NCBI GenBank assembly: GCA_964030785.1
Contig: OZ034969.1
Coordinates: 47,172,701-47,236,700 of the forward strand
Reading direction: 5' to 3'
Length of the DNA stretch: 64,000 bases
Origin: Siderastrea siderea
Taxonomy: Eukaryota; Cnidaria; Anthozoa; Scleractinia; Rhizangiidae
Position 1 is the stretch's first letter; every line of letters starts with the position of its first letter. Position numbers and translations under genes: made by a program. Below the pieces are notes generated by a model, which saw only the letters and a program-made list of their open reading frames with translations, was not told where the DNA came from and ran no database searches. This document shows, piece after piece, positions 38,101 through 52,000 of the stretch.

Positions 38101-39972
38101 AAAACTTCAAGTGAGTAACAATACAATGTATGTCCCTACTCAATCCAGTTCGAAGTTAAGATACACCTTTTGCACCTATCAGTGTCAAGCCCGAGGAGGG
38201 AACACATACAGATGTGTTTATTTGTTCGTTTTGTCATCGCCACCCTTATCCATTTGACGGTCAAATTGTGACAGGAAAGGACAAGATGAAAGTGCACCTC
38301 ATGCATAAAACAAACGATCCAGATCAGAACTGCATTCAAGTAAATTCATACCCCAACCCGTATACTTCACTTCCGTCACGGATTAGACAGATTGCAATCT
38401 AGACTGTTTTTCTCGGTACAGAATACTAAATTTTCGGTGGTCCTGTTTTTTTGGGATAAACTCACGAAGTTACTGTATAATTTAAATTTTAGCTCGCGCA
38501 AGCAGATATTGATGTTGAGAGGGAAACATACCAAAAGTCAAGGTAAGGAGAACTGATGTAGAGTCCGGAAGAAGGTTAGCTCGCCCCATTGTCAAGTTCA
38601 CTTGAGGGGCTAGTCCATCGCAGGGTTACCCCCAGATGTACGACGCCGGTACCCATTTTATAAACCTGGGTGGAGAGAGACGATGTGGGGTAAAGTTTCT
38701 TGTCTAAGGAAACAACACGATGGCAGGGACTGGGCCTCAAACCACTGGACTTCAGATCTAAAGTCCAACGCGCTAACCACTACACCACCGCGCCCCCACT
38801 GAAGCCATGCTGAAATCACGCAAATTTCATCCAAAGGTCCAAATGTTTAATCCACTATACGCCACTCGGATGCAAGAGACAAAGACTTATATTGCAATTT
38901 TATAACTTCCCTGAAAATGATCTTCAGACTTGCTCATTAAATATTTCCAGCTTTCTGACTAGTTCCCCGCACACAAGTTATCAGCGAATAACCCTGGTTT
39001 TTGCCCTATAAGGAAATTGGATGTCATGTCAAGCGCCGCGGCGTTCAAAAATTTTCGCAGCGAAGCAAAACATTTCAAAAGAAATCAGCGACGAATATAG
39101 AAGTTCAGACAAGACAATTATTCCTCTGGCTCTTGTTCTATGTATATGAAGTAATTAGCGCCTCCTTGGTTATTTAACACCTCATATCCAGCGCTTGCTC
39201 GGGGAAAGAGTGCTAAATATTCATAAATTGTTATTCAGAAAAACCAAACTTTATGTTTTGTGTTTGATGTACTTACGCCACACACCAGTGCTTTTAGGAG
39301 TAGCCTCCACATAGACATTCTTTGGGCTTGTCACGCATTCCTCCCGAGGAATGGATTGCGTGACAAGCAATACGGACGTCTGAGTTGGAGGTTTCTTTAG
39401 GAGCTGATGTTGTTGCGCCTTATTGAAGTGTTCTGTGCGTGTGCAATATGTGGCACCTTGTTCTTTGTCTTCCATTAATCCAATTCACGTTTTGACAACA
39501 AATATTTTATTTTCATAGGGAAGGTTTGAATGACATGTACAATGTGATTAGAAAGCAGCTGGATGCAGAGATACAGCTGCGCAAGGTACTACATGTAACT
39601 AGTAACGGCAATGCACGTTCTTGCTCGTGATTTTCTTGCTTCAGCTGTTACTTACAGTTTAAGTCTCCTGTTTTCAGGAAACAGAAAAAGAGCTTGAGTT
39701 GGCAAAGGGCATGAAGGAAGAAAGTGAAGTAAGTCCAGCTAGTGTTTGGGTTTACGGTCATCTCGCCACCAGGACGACTCGCCACCAGTGAAGTCGCCAC
39801 CACAAGTCACCTCGCCACCAACCACGTCGCCACCAGGTGAGGTTATTCCCGCCAACAACAACTTCATGTTTGGTGGCGGGATGACCTCAAATGGTGGCGA
39901 GCTGATGGTGGCAAGATGACCTCACCTGGTGGCGAGGTGGCTAATGGCGAGGTGACCTCTGTTGGCGAGATC

Positions 39973-40006
<34 letters not shown>

Positions 40007-43000
40007 GGATACCAGTGTTTGTACTCTTACAGTGGAACCTCCGTAGGATTGCTGAAACAGTCCGAATAATCGAGATTATTATTCAACAAATTGTCACTAT
40101 GCCCATATATGGTAAGGAAGCCCTCAATATCTGTCATCCGTACATGACAGATACCCTGCGATATACGTAAATGACCATATTTGGAAGTGCACTACATACT
40201 TTCCTTCATTGCTTGTTTGGCGGCCATTTTGAAAAGCGAGGCAGTTTTAGCAGTGTTCTCCGGAAATTGTAACTCCCTGGAAGAAACTTTCCACGATTAA
40301 ATGCTCTCAAAAAGTCAACAAGTATTTGCTTCAGCTCACAAAGATATCCAGAGGTTGACTTGGAATTTTCATAGTGAGAACTCAACCAAGAAAATGCTAT
40401 TGCGAACGAAGCAGCACACTTGCTCACGGAAAGTTGTAAAGATTGAAGTTGAAAAGATTTTAATTCACAGGAAAAGGCCATTCTCGGTAAGGTAGCAATA
40501 TTTTTTTACTTTGTCTTGTCATTTCCAAACATGAGTTTGAAAATAAGTCTTTTTAAGTGAACGGTAGTAAACTTCGATTTCATGAAGTTCTGTTTTGATT
40601 TTTATTAAGCTTATGTGTTGCTAGCTTTTAGCGTTTTCATCATAGAGCCGTAGTTTTTCTCGTTCTGAAAATAGTAGTCGATGGGAATTTGTTGAATAAT
40701 AAAATAATTATCCTGCTCAATCTTGCGGAATATCCCCTGATTTAGCCAACTCGGCCTACGGCCTCGTCGGCTAAGTATCAGGTGATATTCCGCGCGATTT
40801 CGCAGGATAATTGTTAAATAATTGACAAATATTCACCGAAGTGGAGGTTAATAGTGGTGGATGTTTGCCAAAACGGCGAGGTAAATATCTACTACCCTTT
40901 ACCGACACTGAGGTGAATAAGTGTTTTATTATATACCACACCAGTGGATGGCCAGCACCAAATAGTTCCTCAGTTTTTCTTTTTTGAGAAAGAGGGAAAA
41001 CGCGCGAAATCCGGAAAAATGTCGGGAGTTGAATAGCAAACACTATTACTTGCTATTAAAAGATTATCAATTGATCTGAAATTTCCTTTTCAAGTCCGTG
41101 TGGCCGGGATAAATTCTATAGGGCTGTTGCTTACTTCATAGCACTCTCGCATACACTTTCTTCTAGCATATGCTACCACGAGTTTGAGTAGCCAATCCGG
41201 CAGAGTGCGCGAAAAACAATATCTACTAGTTAGCTACAGTTTATAGTAGTGAACACTTTCCTGACAGAACTCGAAACTGAATACATCATCAAACAAGATT
41301 TACGTCAGCTATCATGGTGCTTGGTTTCAGCTGTATTAATAGACAGCTAAAATGGCCCTGTGCTTGACTTAAGAGTCAAAAGTGAACGAGGTCTTGTACT
41401 GGTTTGAATTCGGTTTGGGCTGATAAATTATTCATCATTTGGAATGTTTGTATTTTTCATCAGGTCGCCATGCGACTTTTGGAGAAGGACATACATGACA
41501 AGCAAGATACGCTGATATCTCTTCGACGACAACTTGAAGATGTCAAGAAGCTCAACCTTGAACTTCACAACAAGCTACAGGTTACTTTTTTCTTTATTTA
41601 CCGAAACGGTTAACAGTAATTAACTAAATGCAGGCTGAAATTTAACACATGTAAGACCCTATAAATTAAGGGAGTAAGATAACAATGCACTTAGACATTT
41701 TGCGCTTCAGAGTCCGAACAAATCGTAGACAAGCAAATGAGTGTTATCTAACCGGATAAAGGTAAACGGGAAAATGGGTTTGTGAGTCATTTTCTTGAGC
41801 CTTCTTTGGGTACCTCCGAGTCAATTATCGCAGTCTGTTAACACTGGTTTGTTAGAGTGGAATCTGTTTTGGGCAAATTATCTCTGAGAGTTGTTTAAAG
41901 TGCATATGACACCAATTTGTTTGTTTGTTTGTTTGTTTTTTATAGTTCAGTATGTATAAAAAAACGACTGGGAGCATTAAAACCGCTTGAAATTTCTACA
42001 AAGCACTTTTTATAGCGTTAAAAATACGCGCTATTTAGCCTTGAGAGTGTCTCATGCGTCGCGCGGCCAAGTGACCATACTTTGTGACGTAAAACTGTGT
42101 ACCAAAATCCACATTCATCAAGCTGGAATCAAGTTCGTCTTTTGTAATGTCTTGATCAGTTGTTTGTCATTCTTCTGCGGTATTGTTACTTCAGGTGAGC
42201 GAGACCACAGCCAAGGACCACATGGACAAATGGACAGAATTGGAGGAGAAATGTGCCAGGATGATCGGACAAACCAAGGAACTGGAGAAAAAGTCAGTAA
42301 ATCAAATGCACGAATTTAAAGTTACCACTACAGTAGTCTTAAGGCTGGTTTTCACTTGCGTCGGAGTCGGAAGCGGAGTCGTAAGAGCGCTTATGACCTA
42401 GTGAAAATCAAAAATCGGAGTCGTAAGCGGAGTCATAAGCTCGACGGAATCGGAGTCGGAAGAATCAGAACGTTTCCATTATCTTCCGACTCCGCTTACG
42501 ATTCCGTCGCTTACAATCTAGTGAAAACCAGATTGTCGGAGTCGGAAGTAGAAGCGGAAGGATAAACCAATCATGGTGCTCGTTTCCACGCTTTGTGATT
42601 GGTTTAGTTCTTCCGCTTCTACTTACGACTCCGACAATTTGGTTTTCACTAGATCGTAAGCGACGGAAGCGTAAGCGCAATAGGAAACTCTGCCTACGAC
42701 TCCGTTGTTTGATTTTCACTAGATCGTAACGCTCTACGCTTCTGATTACGACTCCGACTCCGACTCCGTCGCCAGTGAAAACCAGCCTTTACTATGGTGG
42801 ACTGTACCTTGAGTGGTGATACCTTACAGAAATAAGAGATGACCTTTGTTCAAGCGATAGGTACTGTTAAACAGTCTAAGGAAGTAATAATTTGATCGTA
42901 AGTGTGCGTGTGTGGTTTTAGACATTCGTCACGATTTTATCAAGGTGCGATGTGCATCACAAATTATGCTTTAGCTACCTGAAAGTAGGTAACTCCTTAA

Positions 43001-46000
43001 ATCTGTGAGTAGAGAACGTGAACTTAAGATAATTGCCCACGTGGTTATAGCTGTAATGCTTCTTTCAGCCTGAGTGAAGCCTTGTCAAAGAAGACTACAG
43101 CAGAAAATATGGTTGATCAGTTAAATAATAAAGTGGCGGACACTGAGAGTGAAAGGTAAAAGATAACTGAATTTATTAAATTGTTAATCTCTTTTCTTGG
43201 TTTCCACTGTCACGTCATAAAATATTAAAATCAAAACCAATTGATGAAAGAAGCCAAGAATTTGTAATGTTATAAAGGATACGCAACTAAACAACTTCAC
43301 CAAGTCTGAGATCTGTAAGGTATTCCGTTGTTGAGTTATCTGCCGAAACGTTCGACTGAAATTTGAAGAGCTCAGTATGGAAACGCCATGTTGGTGTCCC
43401 TCGGAGGGGCACAAACATGGCCGCCGGAAATCAATGAAACATCTGGAATTGACTTCAGCTCTTCCAGCGATTACTTTTCTCTCGTGAACTACTTACTATA
43501 CAACCACATTAATTTCTCTCCTAATGCTTTAACTGTCCAAACTGCTAAAAATCACAAGGAGAGTCCTTTTTCGCACAGGAGAAAGCTTTGTCACGGACGC
43601 TGTGTTGGTGTCACGTAGGGTGAAAAGCCAGAAATTTAATATTCTGTATTTTCAAAACGAAAGACGCTACCGAGCTGAAAATCTGTGAAAAGTCATCTTC
43701 AACCCGGTGGGGATATAAAATCTGAAGACCTCGCGATTTATGATTTTAGAATTTTATGACGTCACGTCAAAACCAGCAATTACTGAATTTTGGCTCATTG
43801 CTCAAAAACATTCAACATCATTCAACAGGGTGGCCAAACTTGTTCAACATCATTCAACAGGGTGGCCAAACACGTTTAACATCTAATTTCAACAACATTG
43901 GACGGTACTAAGCGGAAATGTTAAATCTCTTGCTGGGGCCTTAGGCCTCAGACAAACGGGATCAACATTTACATTCAGCACCGTTCATTGTTATTATATA
44001 GCCTTGTGTCCAATCTGCGCCCGGGGCGCTTATTTAAAATTTTGGCTAAAAGGAGGGGCGCTTAATCGAGAGGGGCGCTTATTACGTTTTCCTGTCAACG
44101 AACTTTAACTTCATTTTGGCCAAATCTTTAATAGAAAAACAAACACTACAACATTATCCACGTAAACGTAACATCAATGTTAATGTCTTTCGTTTGTTCA
44201 AACAGTGGTTGGTAATCAAGCATACCGCAGTCCCATTACACACTTTACACACAGGTGTATCGGTATGCATGTTTATAAAATCTTAGTCGATTATTCCATC
44301 ATATCCTCGATGTCATCCTCGTCAGTGATATGCAGATTGTCGCATTCCTCTTGATCTATTAAATAAAGTGGCAATAGAAACAAGTGGTCCTTGTATCCCG
44401 TACTATTTAGGAAAGTGAGGAGGGGGGTGGGGGTGGGGGCGCTTGTTCGAGAGGGGGCGATTGTTTGATATTATAGCTTTGGGGGTGGGTGCTTATTCGG
44501 GGGAGGGCGCTTTTTAGAGCGTGGGCGCTTATTCGAGGAAATACGGTAACCCTTCTTAAGAAAAAAACAAACAGACAGACAAACAAACCAAGAGCTTTGC
44601 AAGTGGCTGCCTTCATTGTACAAAAGGAATACTTATTTGTTATGTGGCGCTACCAGTCCACGAAGAAATTAGGCATTCTCACTGCTTACCTGGACGGTCC
44701 CATATAAAGCTATTTGCTCAAATAATTTCTATTTTGATATTTTCGCAGAACTGCGTTAGACACTAACCTCAAAATAGAACGGGAATGGCGGACAAGTCTA
44801 CAAGACGAATCCGTGAAAGACAAAGAAAGAATAGGTGCCATGCAGATGGAATTACAACAACTGGCAAAGCTTAAAAAGGTACACTTTTTGTACTTGTGGA
44901 GTTCGGTTTTGTCTTCAACAGCACAATCTGTTGAATCATAGCAAAAAATTATCATAATGATACTTGTAGAAAGCGGTTTGATCTCTTTTTTTTGGTTGGT
45001 TTTGATACCAGGAATACCAGGTGTTACACGAGAAGTACATGACATTGAAAAAAGCTTATTCAGAACAGGAGATGGTGAGTCTGTTACAACTTCTGTTATT
45101 ATTTTGATAACGGTAGGAGTTGCTTCTCGCTAAATGTAACGAACTGGAAGTTTGAAGAGAGAGAGAGATAGGATATTGAAGGTTAGACGGTTTGAAATCA
45201 AAATAGAAGTTTTGAATTTGTATATCCCATATTCGTCACTGGGTCAACTGTCATACCTTTGGGGCTTACGTTTATTAAACGTCATAGGACCTCAGAGGGC
45301 TACTTTACTGTTTATGCCGGCCCACAATTCAACCAGTATACCACGGCGTCTGTAAACAAATACGGACAACGAAGCCTGTATCGTAAAAATATCCATATTA
45401 CAGAGCTAGAACTTCAGGCTCTTTCGGACCACGAGAAAAGTTAGTATTATTATGGTGAAAAGTCACTCAACTGCTCTACTCATGTCCAATACACCCGAAC
45501 TGAATCGGACCGACTGTAGGCACACACGACCGGACTCAGCGGAAGTCAGGTCGCGAAATTTATTACGCCTTACCGGAAGTAGAATTCTAGCGCGGGTATG
45601 GGAAGACGAGAGACCCTGGGAACGAGGTGGACCGGAAGTTAACTAAAGGAGGCCCAGGGTACTAAATGTTGGCAAACCGTCACGGTCCGAGACGGATTGT
45701 CGCGACCCGTCACAGCAAAAGTCGACCCGATTCACCGGAAGTCAGTTCGTGAACAAAAGTTTAACACGACACAAACAGAGGAAAATGGCAATCAAATGAC
45801 CTACATGTATACCTCGTTCTAAGCGTCAGACGAGTAATGGACAGGCTTATCAATATAAGCAGAGGAATGACAAAAGCGTCAGAGGATCAGAGGAGACGCA
45901 TATTCAAACGCAAGCAGACGAAAAACAAACCTACACGCGTATGTATACCTCGTTCTAAGCGTCAGACAAGCAATGGAGACGCTTGAAAACTCAGGCAGAC

Positions 46001-49000
46001 GAAAAATGTATACCTCGTTCTAAGCGTCAGACAAGCAGTCAGACGAGCAATGTAGACGCTTGTAAACTTAAACTGACGAAAAAAACAAAGCGACACGGTG
46101 ATGCATGTATACCTCGTTCTAAGCGTCAGAAGAGCAATGGAGACGCTTATAAACTTTAGCCGACGAAAAACTGAATTACACGTGCATGTATACCTCGTTC
46201 TAAGCGTTAGACGATCAGAAGAGTGCGATAAGTGCTAAATCGGAGAGTGGTATAATAGGAGTTGTGATCCATAATTTTTCCGATTCTCTGATTATTTACA
46301 CGTAAGGCGTGAATGAAAATCGCAACACACCCATTAGAATTTTTACTTTTTAAGGGAAAACACGCGAACCGAAGACGAAAACGCATATGAACATGCCTCT
46401 TTAATGCTTCATTGTTTAAACGTGAGGCGGGAATGAAAATCGTAACGTATCAATTTATCAATTTCCCTCTTTAGGAACTGAAAACACACGAGCCGAAGTG
46501 GGAAACGCAAATGAACATACGAAAGCGAACAAAGAAAAGATAAATGCATGAATGCTTTGTTCTTAAACGTGAGCCGGGGATGAAAATCGCAAGGGGGGAA
46601 TTTACAATACCCGGTTCACTTCGAAGACTGCTCCTAAAGTCGTCAAAATTTGCATAACAACAACTCAGCTGTTCAACAGAAATTCGTTAAGGGTGTGTAG
46701 TGAAAGAAGACGGCCTGATGTTTCCCATTCTTTAAGCGCGCCGTGCGAGAAAGGTGAAAATCGGACAGTTGCAACAATCAGACAATTGGAGTCTGGTTAC
46801 AAGAAGACGCAAAAACGCAAACTACAGTACAAGATTCGCGCAATGGGAAAAATCGGACGGATCGTACAATCGCAGACTTGTTACCATAAGGTCGTTTTGA
46901 TAAAATCGGACAATTACTATTTTTTGATATTTTATATTGAGATAGATTATATAGATTACTATTCTTGTAACAGTCACTTAATCTTGTCGTTTAGACTGCG
47001 AAGTGAGTTTTTCAATAAAGGAATTACTACTAAGAATCGTACAATCGAAGACAATTGTTACCAGAACGCCGTTTTGTTAAAATCGGACAAATGCAAGTAC
47101 AGTAGTAGAATAGGAGAATCGGAAAAATCAGAAGAATCATACAATCAGAGACCTGTTACCATAAGGGAGTTTTGTTAAAGTCGGACTGTTGAAAACTATA
47201 TTTGTAAAATAGGAGAATCGGACTTAAATCGGAAGAACCATACAATCGGAGACTTGTTACCATAAGGGCGTTTTCTTAAAATCAGATAAACGGCAATCAC
47301 AGTCTGCTCCTCCTAAATGTCCATAAAACTGGTTGATCTTCAAAAGCGCGAACGTTACAAGCTGAGGACTTAAGAACTCTAAAACCTACATTGAAAAACC
47401 AGCTTCGCCCCGCGTAAGTGCCATCGCCCCGGCGGATCTCTACGTTTACTAAGGCTAAAGGATTTTTTTACTATCCAACAGCCATTAACGACTTTAACTT
47501 TCCTTTTTTCCCGCGTGAAAAGTGCTGCAAGGACGCTGTCAGATTGCGTAACTGTTGGTTTCTACACAATAGGCCATTCAAGCGAAAAATTTCTCGCACC
47601 TCGTCGGATCACACTTATCCGAGTCTTTTAGCGTCTATAAGTGGCAAACTATAAAACAGGCTTGAATGGTCGATTGTGTAGAATTCAGCATTGATTCAAT
47701 TTGACAGCGTCCTTGTAGTGCTTATCATGCAAAAAAGTTAAGACGCTTTAACTAAAAAAGGTAAATTTATAAGTGTTTTCGCTGGTTTTTTCGAGCCCTT
47801 CTCTTTAGTTGATCGTATACATGTATGGCTGTTGAATAGTCAAAAGACCCATTAGTTTTTAGAGATCAACTTAGTCTAGAGATGTTTGGAAGGAATAGAA
47901 TTCGCTCTTGCTTTATTTTTCTCGCGCGAGATGACTTCGGATGAGACGGGCGGCATTTTGCTAGACGGGTCGTGTCCACCCGAGTGCGATCGAGTCGGTT
48001 CGCCGACATTTCCACCCTCTCTCATACCGCTCTACTTGTATTTTTCTAAGTCTCTCGCGAACTGACTTCCGGTTAGTCGGGTCGCAATTTGCTAGACGGG
48101 TCGTGACTGCCCGTGTCCGATCGAGTCGGTCCGCCGACATTTCTACCCTCTCTGAAACCCACCAGCGATATTCTTTTAAGTCTCTCGCGAACTGACTTCC
48201 GGTTTGTCGGATGGCGTTTTGCTAGACGGGTCGTGACAGCCCGTGTCCGATCGAGTTGGTCCGCCGACATTTCTACCCTCTCTGAAACCCACCTGCCATA
48301 TATTTTTAAGTCTCTCGTGAACTGTCATCTGGTTTGTCGGGTCGCGTTTTGTTAGACCGATTGTGACGGCCCGTGTCCGACCGAGTCGGTCCGCCGACAT
48401 TTCTATCCTCTTTGAAACCCACCTGCCGTATTTTTCTAAGTCTCTCGCGAACTGACTTCCCCGTCGTCGGGTCGCGTTTTGTTAGACGGATCGTGACGGC
48501 CCGTGTCCGATCGAGTCGGTCCGCCGACATTTCTACCCTCTCTGAACCCACCAGCGATATTCTTCTAAGTCTCTCGCGAACTGACTTCCCCTTTGTCGGG
48601 TCGCGTTTTGTTAGACGGGCCGTGACGGCCCGTGTCCGATCGAGTCGGTCTTCCGACATTTCTACCCTCTCTAAAGCCCACCTGCCAAAGCCCACCTGAC
48701 TTCCCCTTAAGACAGACCGTGCACTGTCTTCCTCAGTCCGACTCAGTTTGGGTGTATTGCCAAAAGACCCACATGTCAGATTTCTAAGTCTCTCACGACC
48801 GACTTCCGGTAAGACGGACTGTACACTGCCTTAGTCGGTCCGACTCAGTTTGGGTGTATTGGACAACCCTCGCACTTACACTGTGCAGATATCTACGACT
48901 AGAGACGAGCCTTAAACCTTTAAGCCCCAATGGTGATAATCATCTAATTTCTCCTCACAAGGTCACTGCTTAATCATAGTTGCAGGTCATGAGAATAAAG

Positions 49001-52000
49001 GAAGTGATCGTCAGATAAACAATGTCTTTATGTTTAATCAGGTTCTCCTAACTTGCTCTATAAGAAGTATATAAAGGACAATAAGGACAACGTGCATGTT
49101 GATATCAGGGCTTAAAGCTTTAACACTTGCATGATCAAAGTTGCAGTTCATCAAATCAAATCAAATCAAATCAAAAGACTTTATCAGTCCGGGCCACAAC
49201 CAGAACTGGATATATGGTGACGTCATCGAACTTTCCAAGATGGCGCCCGCACGAAGGGACACGATGCTAGGTCACTTCTCAGCTCTTTTCTAGGCTGTGA
49301 AGTGCCCTTTTCCCACAGTACTTTGGGAACCATGCGTTTGAACAATGAGGAAGCAGACGAGTGTGAAAAAAATGGCGTTCGTTGAAGTTTCGCATGCGAT
49401 TTCGACGTGAAACGATTGAAATTGGGGCTGACTCAGCGCACAAATTTGTCTGACCAGGTGCCAAACATTTAGAGAAAGAAGGTACGTAACAATTTTTTCT
49501 GTCTTTCAAAATTTTTTTTTGAAATCTACATAAAATTTGCTTGTATTTGGTAGTATTTTTCGTTGTAGTGCAAGACTTCTTCACGTCACATAGTGCTGTG
49601 CTTTTGAAGATGCAACAATGAGTTGCGCTATAAGCTTATGTGCTGTTTGTAAAGTGGTACATTGACTGGACTGCTCACGCCATGTTCTTTTTACATTGTA
49701 AGCAATTGAAGATGATCTGTGTTCTGGGAAAGGGCACACAGATTGGGATGGGAGCAAGAGTCCATCTTCAAAAACATCAATTTTTGACAACAGAAGTAAT
49801 ACAGTCGAAGCTTTCGTAAACGACTACCTTGGCAATTCAGCCAAGTGGTTACAACTAGAGCTGGTCGCTTTACGAGAATGGCTTTTATCATAAAGCTTGT
49901 ACTTACTACCAGTGTTGCTGTAATAATACTAAATAAGCTTAGTTTTTTATTGCCTATCACAGAAGCAGGTCACTAATGTATAAACCATTGCCATTTATGT
50001 TATGCATTAGTCTAGATTTGCAATTTACATTTTAGAAAATGAAAACACAGATGTATTAATTAGTGCACTGGCTATCCCTTCATGATATCCCTTTCATTTC
50101 TGTGAATTAGAAGAATACAGACTACTGTATATCCTAGTGATTCTGTATTGAATTTTCTATGATATCAAATGCATCAGCTTTCTCGCTGGCACATTTTAAT
50201 TTATTCTTCCTTTTACTCCAGGTTATGACCTGCAAGATGGAAAGTGTGAAACATGGCTGAAGGAAATTAACCATAACCCATATTTTCATGGTTTCGGAAA
50301 CTATGAATTTATGTTCTAAATGAAACAGTTAAACACTGGGACACTGAATGAGCTCATTGAAACTTATACATAGTGAAAATGTTCACAGTCAATTGAGGAA
50401 AAATATGAAATGAATTAATGGGACCACTTCTTTCTTTCCACCCAATAAAATCTCAAATTTACTGTGAATATGAACTTTCAACTAACCACATCCATATTTT
50501 TCAAAACTTCGGTTTGAGGCAGATTTTTTCCACAAAAGTTGACATATGGCAGTTGCAGTCGTTGTGTCAGCCCACAATTGACCGTTGCTCACCACTAGAG
50601 TTCTCGTAGCTCAGTGGTTAGAGCCTCTGACTAGTGTGCGGAAGGTCGTGGGTTCAAGTCCCATCTGGAACTCAGAATTTTTTCTGAGTTTCCTCTCTCC
50701 ACACATCATTCTATTTTCATTTATATGGCTTTTTGTAGTAAAATTATATTTTCCCCAACCATCTTTCAGTAAAGGTGACTGAAAAGGGTCTGAATTTCAA
50801 AAATGACTCATGAAAACTATATTAATATTGATCTAGTAAATTGAATATGAAACGATTGCAGTTCAATTTGCATCAAATTCCTTTTTTGTCTTCTGGATTT
50901 AAATACTAGACTCCAAATAAGTATATGCTGGCTTTGTTAATTACTTATAATGCCAGTTGGATGAGGCCATTTTAAAATAATAGTTCTTTTGGTGTCCCGG
51001 TGTTTGAGGTTCCTTTGAAAACAACAAGTGCCTCCAGCCTTATCGTAAATTTGAAATAAGCGCTTCCCTTTGAGTAAGCACACCCCTTCCCTGGCCTGCT
51101 TTTTGTAGACGACTAATGAGACAAAGGTTGAGTGTAGCGTTTGTCGTGTTTATCTCTCGTCACTTTTTAGTCATTGGTAATTCTAAATGAATGTTTAACT
51201 GCTCTTGAGCGAAGTAAAGCAAACTGCAGCAAATGCAAACAACTTTGAAATTAACGCTGAGTAGTAAGCCACTATGTTATGTAGATAAGATTGGTCACAA
51301 GCCAATTACACAAATTACTATCCAACTGGTCACAATCACTGTTGTGAAAAATTAAAAAGGGCCTCCCCTCAAATAAATGCCTCCTCTGGATAAGCACTCC
51401 TCACCTCATCCTACAAATATTGAAAAAAGTGCCCCATGTCTTATTCAAGGATTTACAATAAGTGACAGCACATTAAAAAAAAGTTCCAAGAGCAATCCTT
51501 TGTTGCTGCAAAATTTTCAAGACAAAGTGAAAATTGCTGAGATCCTTGTTTTCCAGAGGACCATTCACCACCCCTTAGAGTGCATGCCAGCCTGGAGGCA
51601 AAAACTTCTCCACATGGAATTTTCCCAGTAAGAATACATTTCTCCCGCATTATGTTTGCTGTCCATTTGACATTGCTACAGCTAAATAATGTTTTCCAGT
51701 TTGCTCTTGTTTGTGTATTTAGTACATATGAGGAAAAGGAATGGGGCTGTCAAATATGCCTAAATTAAAAGTGCACCTCAAATAAAGGTTTCCTTCAAAT
51801 TTATGTCAGTTGGACACAGGTATCTATTAAATAAATACTGGTCTGGGGATGCTTATTTGAGAAAATATGGAATTTACTGGTATCAAAATACTCATATTTT
51901 ATATGGAATATTCGCATACCATCTAATCGAGCATACACTGTCAACATTCTGGAGGCTTCATGTGCCTATCAAAAATTTTAGTTTATCTGGATTCCACCTA

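Noticed and set aside
46693..47178. 161-codon plus frame in RUFY intron 16
   Set aside because: Runs through a degenerate tandem repeat, no recognisable domain, no splice support.
48306..48695. 129-codon minus frame and matching plus frame
   Set aside because: Both run through the 130-bp tandem array; period not a multiple of three and no domain seen.
50598..50671. functional tRNA-Thr(AGT) gene
   Set aside because: T-arm and D-arm are good but acceptor and anticodon stems are mismatched, and the sequence continues into a SINE-like body.
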